From the IMG/VR virus record IMGVR_UViG_3300008267_001670, positions 1-25,973 of that record: DNA of 25,973 nucleotides. One strand, 5' to 3'. Of this stretch, positions 6,935 through 11,500 are shown one piece after another. The stretch's first letter is position 1. Every line of letters starts with the position of its first letter. Made by a program: the position numbers and the translations under genes. Below the pieces are notes generated by a model. That model was given only the letters and a program-made list of their open reading frames with translations, was not told the DNA's origin and made no database searches. This DNA comes from a virus.

Positions 6935-7400
6935 GTTTAGAACCCCAATAAGCAATGAGTGAAGCGTCAGCTCTGCCGTCATCCTTGACGCGCTTGAATT
7001 GATCTTGATAGTCGGGGAATATCTCCATGGCGCGAGCGCGGCTGGCATCCTTGCCTTGCCCACGGCCAACTCCTTTCACCCAAGTGGCTGGAGCCACAAA
7101 GGTGACAGGCATCTTGAGCGCGGCCAATATGCCCTCAATCATTCCAAAGCTGCGCCCAAAGCTAAAGACGCTGGTGACGCCCTGGCCTGCCATGGCTGCC
7201 ACGCGCTCGCAGTAGACATGACAGTCTTCGCCTTGGCAGCTGTAGAGCAGCTCGGCCAGCTCGTTGGCGCTGACTTGGCGCTTGGCTTTGCCGTTGCGCT
7301 CCACAGTCATGGTGGGCATATCAACAACGCGCAGCGTGTCGCCGTAAAGCACCGCTACAGCGCCTGAAAGACCAGGATCAATACCTATGACGCGGCTCAT
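6927..7400 (-). CDS. RuvC-like Holliday junction resolvase
   Basis: The 157-aa protein has the RNase H-fold signature of RuvC: I-G-I-D-P-G-L-S-G-A at residues 5-14 (catalytic Asp8), a second acidic residue in C-E-R-V (Glu65), and D-D-G-R-A-D-A-S-L-I-A at 140-150 carrying the last acidic pair (Asp141 or Asp145). The length is close to bacterial RuvC. It would resolve branched replication or recombination intermediates before packaging. The start overlaps the stop of the upstream Cro-like gene as ATGA, so the two are translationally coupled. Confidence 0.9.
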   Translation of the reverse strand: MSRVIGIDPGLSGAVAVLYGDTLRVVDMPTMTVERNGKAKRQVSANELAELLYSCQGEDCHVYCERVAAMAGQGVTSVFSFGRSFGMIEGILAALKMPVTFVAPATWVKGVGRGQGKDASRARAMEIFPDYQDQFKRVKDDGRADASLIAYWGSKHG

Positions 7401-7654
7401 TTGACGGCGTCCTCCATGGCTTTGTTAAGCACTATGAGGCGAGCTGATACCAGCGCATCGGCAGCCTGATCCAAGCGCATTACGCTGCCGTATAGTGGCT
7501 CTGTGGTTCCTGACATCCAGCGGGATACCTGCGCTTGATCAATCTCGGCAACGCGGCATACGTCACTCATCTTGTAGCCGGCGGCCTCAACCTTGTGGCG
7601 AATTGCGGATAGTGCTTCTTGTGAAATCGTTTTCATGTGGAGTATGTTAACCAT
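7397..7654 (-). CDS. Cro/CI-like helix-turn-helix regulator
   Basis: The product is 85 aa from the ATG at 7654, or 79 aa from the ATG at 7636. It carries a helix-turn-helix near residues 27-50 (Y-K-M-S-D-V-C-R-V-A, then I-D-Q-A-Q-V-S-R-W-M-S-G) of the XRE/Cro type. It is the first gene of the leftward early operon and faces the divergent control region, so it probably binds the inverted repeats there. Neither start has a clear ribosome binding site. A possible promoter ends just before 7636, so this could be a leaderless message starting there. RuvC follows with an ATGA overlap. Confidence 0.8.
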   Translation of the reverse strand: MVNILHMKTISQEALSAIRHKVEAAGYKMSDVCRVAEIDQAQVSRWMSGTTEPLYGSVMRLDQAADALVSARLIVLNKAMEDAVK

Positions 7655-7673
7655 AAATTGTGAAGATGGTCAA
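7644..7673 (-). promoter_or_regulatory. Possible leftward early promoter
   Basis: Reading leftward, TTGACC (7673-7668) is followed after 18 bases by TAACAT (7649-7644), 5 of 6 and 4 of 6 matches to sigma-70 boxes. The expected start point falls about at 7637, against the ATG at 7636. It is the only reasonable promoter seen ahead of the early operon, but the -10 match is modest. Confidence 0.4.
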
Positions 7674-7682
7674 GTTTAAGGC

Positions 7683-7713
7683 AAAAAAAGGGGGTCAGCG
7701 CAAGCCAACCCCC
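7683..7713 (-). terminator. Strong leftward intrinsic terminator upstream of the Cro-like gene
   Basis: Reading leftward, GGGGGU pairs with ACCCCC (7708-7713 with 7690-7695). U-G and G-U wobble pairs and a GC clamp continue the stem to about 10 bp, closed by a UUGC loop and followed by C and seven U residues (A-run 7683-7689). On the plus strand the U-tract is missing and the two central pairs become mismatches, so it acts leftward only. It lies before, not after, a leftward gene, so it must stop transcripts coming from the right. Confidence 0.8.
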
Positions 7714-7740
7714 AAAAGGCAACTGACGGAAAACCCGCCG

Positions 7741-7758
7741 TTGTTGAGTTTACAACAA
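7741..7758. promoter_or_regulatory. Inverted repeat, candidate operator
   Basis: TTGTTG at 7741-7746 is mirrored by CAACAA at 7753-7758 around a 6-base spacer. Two shorter dyads follow toward the rightward promoter: TAGT-TG-ACTA at 7762-7771 and TGAC-GAATTA-GTCA at 7799-7812, the last overlapping the -35 box and spacer. Such sites would suit the Cro-like protein encoded leftward of them. Confidence 0.5.
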
Positions 7759-7796
7759 TAATAGTTGACTACTTTGTGAGGTCTAATAAATAGTTG

Positions 7797-7824
7797 TTGA
7801 CGAATTAGTCATGCGTGATATTAT
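7797..7824 (+). promoter_or_regulatory. Strong rightward sigma-70 promoter
   Basis: TTGACG (7797-7802) and TATTAT (7819-7824) are separated by 16 bases, each matching the sigma-70 consensus at 5 of 6 positions. Transcription should start near 7831, leaving a leader of about 30 bases with AAGGA before the ATG at 7861. This is the best promoter visible in the window and drives the small rightward genes. Confidence 0.75.
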
Positions 7825-7860
7825 CAAGTCCTCAATTAATTAACTCCAAGGAAAAACAAA

Positions 7861-8244
7861 ATGACAAACGCAACTTTTACCGCTTACGCCGCATCCGATC
7901 TCTTCAACGCTGGTTATGCCTGTGATGGTCATCCATTCATCGCCGAGTGCTTTTATGTTTTGATGGAAGATGCAGCTGGTCGCCGCTTTCGTCATAACGC
8001 AATTTTTAATGGCACTAAGCAAGTCGTTTGTGAAGACACTGGCGATGCTTGTTTTCCTGATTTGCGTGAAGAGGCATCAGCCAAAGCAGATCGTTTAGCA
8101 GCTCGCGTTAACGCCGCATTAGCCGCTGGCGCTAAGTTGGATGCCGATCTTTGGGAAGAAGTCGATCCAGCTTACGGCTCTGACGCTTATGTGGATCAAG
8201 GTACAGAGTTAAAGCGTGTTTTTGCAGAGAAAGCAGCAGGGTAA
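7861..8244 (+). CDS. Hypothetical early protein, 127 aa, first gene of accessory operon
   Basis: The family is not recognised. The protein is acidic and soluble, starts M-T-N-A-T-F-T-A-Y-A-A and contains three Cys residues in the first half. It has an Ala-rich helix near residues 85-105 and a V-D-P-A-Y-G-S-D-A-Y segment near the end. AAGGA lies 8 bases upstream of the ATG. As the first gene after the strongest promoter in the window it should be made early and in quantity, which fits a host-takeover or anti-defence factor; that role is inference from position only. Confidence 0.8.
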   Translation: MTNATFTAYAASDLFNAGYACDGHPFIAECFYVLMEDAAGRRFRHNAIFNGTKQVVCEDTGDACFPDLREEASAKADRLAARVNAALAAGAKLDADLWEEVDPAYGSDAYVDQGTELKRVFAEKAAG

Positions 8245-8253
8245 TCAACCACA

Positions 8254-8269
8254 GGGGGCGCAAGCCCCC
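8254..8269 (+). promoter_or_regulatory. GNRA-capped hairpin between first two accessory genes
   Basis: GGGGGC (8254-8259) and GCCCCC (8264-8269) form a perfect 6-bp G:C stem closed by a GCAA tetraloop. It stands 9 bases after the first gene stop and 6 bases before the AAGGAG of the next gene. Only CUUU follows, so it is at most a weak terminator. An mRNA-stability or processing element, or an attenuator that lowers expression of downstream genes, is more likely. Confidence 0.6.
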
Positions 8270-8286
8270 AACTTTAAGGAGACAAC

Positions 8287-8373
8287 ATGAAAGAATCAAT
8301 CCCCGACATTCTCACCGCCATTGCTATCGGCATTGGCTTTGCAGTCCTCTTAGCTTCATGGTGGGCAACATGA
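8287..8373 (+). CDS. 28-aa single-span membrane peptide
   Basis: A short ORF has an excellent ribosome binding site (AAGGAG, 5 bases before the ATG). The product is M-K-E-S-I-P-D-I-L-T followed by one hydrophobic helix of about 17 residues (A-I-A-I-G-I-G-F-A-V-L-L-A) and a W-W-A-T end. Its TGA overlaps the next ATG as ATGA. It is too short for most gene callers. A one-helix peptide in the inner membrane is the only prediction the sequence supports. Confidence 0.65.
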   Translation: MKESIPDILTAIAIGIGFAVLLASWWAT

Positions 8374-8582
8374 ACAACCCACTAGCATTCCCATCTATTG
8401 ATTACATCACCCAAGATGGCAAAGAAAATCCCAAGGGCATGACCTTGCGGGATTATTTTGCTGCAAAGGCTATGCAAGGGTTTTGTTCAGATTCAGATTG
8501 GAGACAACACATGATGCCAAGTGAAACCGCAAAAGCTGCATACCATCAAGCAGACGCAATGATGAAAGCGAGGGAAGAATGA
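8370..8582 (+). CDS. Small phage protein with an M-T-L-R-D-Y-F-A-A-K-A-M motif, 70 aa
   Basis: The product starts M-N-N-P-L-A-F-P-S and has G-M-T-L-R-D-Y-F-A-A-K-A-M-Q-G near residues 23-37. It ends in a helix of the form A-Y-H-Q-A-D-A-M-M-K-A-R. This pattern is familiar from many small phage and prophage proteins of unknown function. The start at 8370 overlaps the previous stop (ATGA) and is preferred to an ATG at 8358 in the same frame. Its own stop overlaps the following gene in the same way. Confidence 0.78.
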   Translation: MNNPLAFPSIDYITQDGKENPKGMTLRDYFAAKAMQGFCSDSDWRQHMMPSETAKAAYHQADAMMKAREE

Positions 8583-8833
8583 CTGACCTTCAAGACTTCT
8601 GCCAAGAACCGCGCAGCATGGCCGAGCTGGAGGATGGCGGCTTTGAGCGCGTCAAGGTCTACTCAGCCGTCAAGCGCGGTGACTTAAAGAATGTCAATGC
8701 CATAGACGCATGGGGACGCAAGCAGCGCGGTAAGGGTCTGTTTGTGTCTACCATTACACCGATACCCTACAACGCCACGCTGCTTGTCCATGCCTGGTCA
8801 ACCCCTCAACCCCAAGGAGATACTCATGTCTAA
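8579..8833 (+). CDS. Putative winged-helix protein, 84 aa
   Basis: The ATG overlaps the preceding TGA (ATGA). The N-terminal 50 residues read as helices followed by a strand pair: M-A-E-L-E-D-G-G-F then V-K-V-Y-S-A-V-K-R-G-D-L-K, then R-K-Q-R-G-K-G-L-F-V-S. That order resembles a small winged-helix domain in which a recognition helix is followed by a basic wing. The last 30 residues are Pro-rich and uncharged. DNA binding is a fold-level guess; no family is recognised. Confidence 0.65.
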   Translation: MTDLQDFCQEPRSMAELEDGGFERVKVYSAVKRGDLKNVNAIDAWGRKQRGKGLFVSTITPIPYNATLLVHAWSTPQPQGDTHV

Positions 8834-9095
8834 GAAGATGCAAGACGAGATAGATGCCGAGGTGCTGCGCTTCTCACCGCCCACAGACACGGCCATTGGC
8901 GTAATGACGCGCAACGAGATGGTGCAGCTCATCCGCAAGACACTGACCGCCGGCACTGTGCTGGGTTGGGCGCATGGCGAGACATTTCAACGTGAGCGTA
9001 TGCAACGCAAGATCGACCAGCTCGACTACGAAATGAAGTGCATCCAAGACCGCCTCAAGGACGCTGAGATGGAACTACTGGCGGCAGGCAAATGA
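8826..9095 (+). CDS. Coiled-coil protein, 89 aa
   Basis: AAGGAG lies just upstream of the ATG at 8826, which overlaps the previous gene by 8 bases. An upstream in-frame ATG at 8742 lies deep in that gene and is not favoured. The protein starts M-S-K-K-M-Q-D-E-I-D. From about residue 55 it forms a heptad-like coiled coil (R-M-Q-R-K-I-D-Q-L-D-Y-E-M then I-Q-D-R-L-K-D-A-E-M). It is probably soluble and self-associating. No family is recognised. Confidence 0.75.
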   Translation: MSKKMQDEIDAEVLRFSPPTDTAIGVMTRNEMVQLIRKTLTAGTVLGWAHGETFQRERMQRKIDQLDYEMKCIQDRLKDAEMELLAAGK

Positions 9096-9250
9096 CAAGC
9101 AATTGGCGTCCACCAGCAGGCACGACAGTGACGCTCCCAAGTGCCTTTGCCAAAGAGTTGAAATACGCTAAACCCACTGATGTGCAAGCCACTTGGCGGC
9201 GCTTTGGGTGGGTTCCACCAAGTGAGGCCAAACAATGGAAACCGCAATAA
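9092..9250 (+). CDS. Hypothetical basic protein, 52 aa
   Basis: The ATG overlaps the previous TGA as ATGA. The product starts M-T-S-N-W-R-P-P-A-G, is rich in Trp and basic residues, and contains W-R-R-F-G-W-V-P-P-S near the end. No membrane segment or recognised family. Stop-start coupling on both sides supports it as a real gene although it is short. Confidence 0.6.
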   Translation: MTSNWRPPAGTTVTLPSAFAKELKYAKPTDVQATWRRFGWVPPSEAKQWKPQ

Positions 9251-9342
9251 TCTTTTTCCTTATGTCCCTGTTTGCAATTGCTGTTGTGCTCAGCACAATA
9301 TTTGTTTTTGTGTGGGTGCTTTTAAATTTTGAGGTTGAATAA
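9235..9342 (+). CDS. 35-aa single-span membrane peptide
   Basis: The ORF starts at 9235, 16 bases inside the previous gene, with GAGG about 7 bases upstream. Almost the whole peptide is one hydrophobic helix (I-I-F-F-L-M-S-L-F-A-I-A-V-V-L at 5-19, continuing through F-V-F-V-W-V-L-L), ending N-F-E-V-E. The acidic C-terminus and lack of basic residues leave its orientation open. Its TAA shares a base with the next ATG (TAATG). It is the second one-helix peptide in this operon. Confidence 0.6.
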   Translation: METAIIFFLMSLFAIAVVLSTIFVFVWVLLNFEVE

Positions 9343-9512
9343 TGATTGAAGAAAAACCAGCGCCAAGACTTAGAAAAGAAATGACTAAGAATGGCAGAGG
9401 CGTAAGCGTTAAATTAACCGAGAGTGAATACAAAGAATGGGTCATTTTGGGCAAAGGTAAGTGGCTGAGATCATTCCTAAAAGACAGTAGATTTGCAAGG
9501 GGACAAGCATGA
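9342..9512 (+). CDS. Putative ribbon-helix-helix protein, 56 aa
   Basis: Starting in a TAATG overlap, this basic protein has G-V-S-V-K-L-T-E-S-E-Y-K-E-W near residues 20-33, followed by L-G-K-G-K-W-L-R-S-F-L-K. A strand-like V-x-V-K-L followed by two helices with a turn at G-K is the pattern of Arc/MetJ-type ribbon-helix-helix DNA-binding proteins, which act as dimers. It ends in an ATGA overlap with the next gene. It may regulate this operon or a host promoter; neither is shown by the sequence. Confidence 0.65.
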   Translation: MIEEKPAPRLRKEMTKNGRGVSVKLTESEYKEWVILGKGKWLRSFLKDSRFARGQA

Positions 9513-9727
9513 CCTTTAGAGAGACAACAATCAAATACATCAAGGATATTCTTAGACCAAAGACTATCTATGAAGTGATCTACGTCGAATTGCAAGAAGC
9601 ACACTTACGCAAACTGGAAGCAGAGACTGCCGCCGAATACGCTAATGCCGCCATGCACTACAACGAGGAAAGAATCCAAAGGCTTGAGCGCCGCCTGTTT
9701 GAGCACAAAAAAGAGATTGAGTTATAA
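9509..9727 (+). CDS. Coiled-coil protein, 72 aa
   Basis: The product starts M-T-F-R-E-T-T-I-K-Y-I and continues with R-P-K-T-I-Y-E-V-I-Y-V-E-L. A long helix follows, rich in Ala, Glu and Arg (L-E-A-E-T-A-A-E-Y-A-N-A-A), ending in charged heptads. This layout is common among short phage proteins of unknown function in accessory operons. GGGGA lies upstream of the ATGA overlap with the previous gene. Confidence 0.72.
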   Translation: MTFRETTIKYIKDILRPKTIYEVIYVELQEAHLRKLEAETAAEYANAAMHYNEERIQRLERRLFEHKKEIEL

Positions 9728-10096
9728 ATGAAGTCTGTCAGGCTGCCACGCATCATCAATCTGCTCCAGCGCGTTGGCTGTACAGCTCCAGAGGTGGCCG
9801 CCAAGGTGTATTGCAGTGAGAGGTCGGCTCAAGTACTGATCAACAAACTGCGCCAGCAAGGTGTTGTCCACATACAGGAATGGCGCAGATCAGGTAATGT
9901 GCTGGTGGCCGTATATAGGCATGGCATAGGCACTGACGCCGAAAAGCCAAAGCCTATGACATCACAGGAGAGGCTTAAGCGCTGGCGATCCAAAGAGTCC
10001 CTTGACGATCATGCTTTTCGCATGGCTAAGGAAAGAGCAAAGAAGTGGAAAATTAAGCGCGATCCGCTGGTGGCTGCGCTGTTTGGAGATAGATGA
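9728..10096 (+). CDS. Putative winged-helix DNA-binding protein, 122 aa
   Basis: The ATG follows the previous TAA directly. Residues 5-70 form a winged-helix pattern: L-P-R-I-I-N-L-L-Q-R, C-T-A-P-E-V-A-A-K-V-Y, R-S-A-Q-V-L-I-N-K-L-R-Q-Q-G, then paired strands V-V-H-I-Q-E-W and V-L-V-A-V-Y-R-H-G. The C-terminal third is strongly basic and helical (R-L-K-R-W-R-S-K, A-K-K-W-K-I-K-R). A transcription or DNA-binding role is likely. It could regulate the host or the switch to late genes. Confidence 0.75.
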   Translation: MKSVRLPRIINLLQRVGCTAPEVAAKVYCSERSAQVLINKLRQQGVVHIQEWRRSGNVLVAVYRHGIGTDAEKPKPMTSQERLKRWRSKESLDDHAFRMAKERAKKWKIKRDPLVAALFGDR

Positions 10097-10251
10097 TGGA
10101 TAAAGATTTTGTAGACATGGCTTTGGAAAAAGCTCAAATCATAGAGTTAAACCCATCAAATGATGAGTCATTTGAGTTGTGTCAACTCATCATTGGACTT
10201 GTTGATGTCATCAATAGGTTGGAATCTCTCCAGCAAGCATCTTCTTCATAA
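10093..10251 (+). CDS. Hypothetical acidic protein, 52 aa, overlapping the late operon end
   Basis: The start at 10093 overlaps the previous stop (ATGA); a second ATG at 10096 is also possible. The acidic helical product starts M-M-D-K-D-F-V-D-M-A-L-E-K-A and has Q-L-I-I-G-L-V-D-V-I-N-R-L near its end. It extends 41 bases into the 3' end of the converging late gene, so both strands code at 10211-10251. It also contains a 10-bp inverted repeat. Coupling supports it, but its shortness keeps confidence moderate. Confidence 0.5.
   Translation: MMDKDFVDMALEKAQIIELNPSNDESFELCQLIIGLVDVINRLESLQQASSS
10159..10194. repeat. 10-bp inverted repeat at the convergent operon junction
   Basis: AATGATGAGT at 10159-10168 is perfectly mirrored by ACTCATCATT at 10185-10194, with 16 bases between. 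It lies inside the 52-aa rightward ORF and 17 bases past the stop codon of the converging late gene. Neither side has a real U-tract, so it may pause both polymerases or stabilise the 3' ends of both transcripts rather than act as a classical terminator. Confidence 0.55.
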
Positions 10252-11497
10252 CTTCATCTGGCATTAGTCCAGTGATTCTGCTGGTTCTTTCAACTGCTTC
10301 ATTTATATTTTGAATCATTGGTTTGCCAGTAGCACCCTTTGCTCCAATCCATGCAACATCTTGTAAATTTACAGGCATTATTCCTTTGGATGCTGCGACA
10401 TCATTTAATACACTTTCAGCCAAACCATAAGTATTTGGATATGGTGCAAGTAGTCCACCTTGATATAGCTGGCTCATTTGTTCATCAATAGTTGGTCTAT
10501 CTCTGTAACCTAAAAAGTTAGCAGAAAAATTATGTCTTTTGGGATTTTGTACAGTTAAGCCTTGACCTTGATTGATCAGCTTGTCGTACAAAGACATATT
10601 CCCACTTGCAAATCTTCCACCTATTGGATGTGGAAAATCTACTGCTGAAGATGGTTGAGAAACACCTTTTTGACGCAAGAAATTTCCATATTGCCCCATC
10701 AAGAAATTTGCCTTTGGATCAGCTCCACCAGTAGTAGCTGCCATTGCATCTGCAAATCTCTCTTTAAATAACTGACGGCCTTTTTTGGGACCAAACTCTT
10801 TAACGAATTGATCCTCGTACTGCTTCATTGCGTACCAATTATGGGCAAGCGGATCATTTACTGCTTTTTCATATGCACCAGATAAATTTGCTCTTGCTTG
10901 TGGTGTATCGTAAATTGCTTGATATTTATCTATTGTTTGCTGTTTTGCAGGAATGACATCAGTCAATGTTCTACCTTGTAATGGGTAGTTTGTAGGATCA
11001 ACATAAGCACGTTGTGAAACATCAAAGAATGGTTGGTAATTTCCTTTTTCTATGTCCTTTTGTGCAGCATTGCGTGCTTTTTGAACTGCTTCAGCTTCAG
11101 CAGATAATTGTTTTGCAATGTATTCTTTACCTGTTTTAGGATCAACAGCAGGCAAACCAGGCGCAACTTCTGGATATCTCTCTGTCAATTTTTGAGGGTC
11201 ATATCCTAAGACTTTTGTTTTTGCCAATTTCACTACGCCAGCAGGAGCAAAGCCCATAGGACCATTCATAGTCATCTCTGTGAGCTGATCAAATGCGTCT
11301 TGATCTGTCACCTTCATGGGATTTTTCTTGTCGCCAAATGCTCGTTTATTCAAATCACGAAACTTGGCTTGTGACTCTTCAACTGATGTCAGACCAGACT
11401 GAAGCAGGCCGCCAAATCCTTGCATCTGCTGAGTCCTATTTGGGTCTTGCATATACCCAAGTAGATCGCCAAGCAGTCCTGTGAATTGAGTTGCCAT
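10211..11497 (-). CDS. Virion-associated protein, last gene of the late operon, 428 aa
   Basis: The N-terminus (M-A-T-Q-F-T-G-L-L-G-D-L-L-G) resembles that of the 580-aa protein upstream in the operon (N-F-A-G-L-L-G-D-I-F-G), which suggests a shared anchoring segment. The central part contains N-W-Y-A-M-K-Q-Y and G-R-Q-L-F-K-E-R-F-A-D-A-M-A-A-T-T-G-G-A-D, a conserved-looking segment I have seen in environmental phage proteins but cannot name securely. The gene is noticeably richer in A+T than its neighbours, a sign of separate origin. It starts three bases after the previous stop. An ejected or effector role is possible. Confidence 0.75.
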   Translation of the reverse strand: MATQFTGLLGDLLGYMQDPNRTQQMQGFGGLLQSGLTSVEESQAKFRDLNKRAFGDKKNPMKVTDQDAFDQLTEMTMNGPMGFAPAGVVKLAKTKVLGYDPQKLTERYPEVAPGLPAVDPKTGKEYIAKQLSAEAEAVQKARNAAQKDIEKGNYQPFFDVSQRAYVDPTNYPLQGRTLTDVIPAKQQTIDKYQAIYDTPQARANLSGAYEKAVNDPLAHNWYAMKQYEDQFVKEFGPKKGRQLFKERFADAMAATTGGADPKANFLMGQYGNFLRQKGVSQPSSAVDFPHPIGGRFASGNMSLYDKLINQGQGLTVQNPKRHNFSANFLGYRDRPTIDEQMSQLYQGGLLAPYPNTYGLAESVLNDVAASKGIMPVNLQDVAWIGAKGATGKPMIQNINEAVERTSRITGLMPDEVMKKMLAGEIPTY

Positions 11498-11500
11498 CTA

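Noticed and set aside
6935-7069. N-terminal extension of the 76-aa gene
   Set aside because: The extra 45 codons lie within the RuvC-like gene, look like shadow coding, and have no binding site, while the internal ATG at 6934 sits next to the RuvC stop.
7765-7793. Second rightward promoter starting at TTGACT
   Set aside because: The -35 box is good, but at 17 bases only AAATAG is found, a poor -10. TAATAA lies at 13 bases, too close. It is kept only as part of the operator region.
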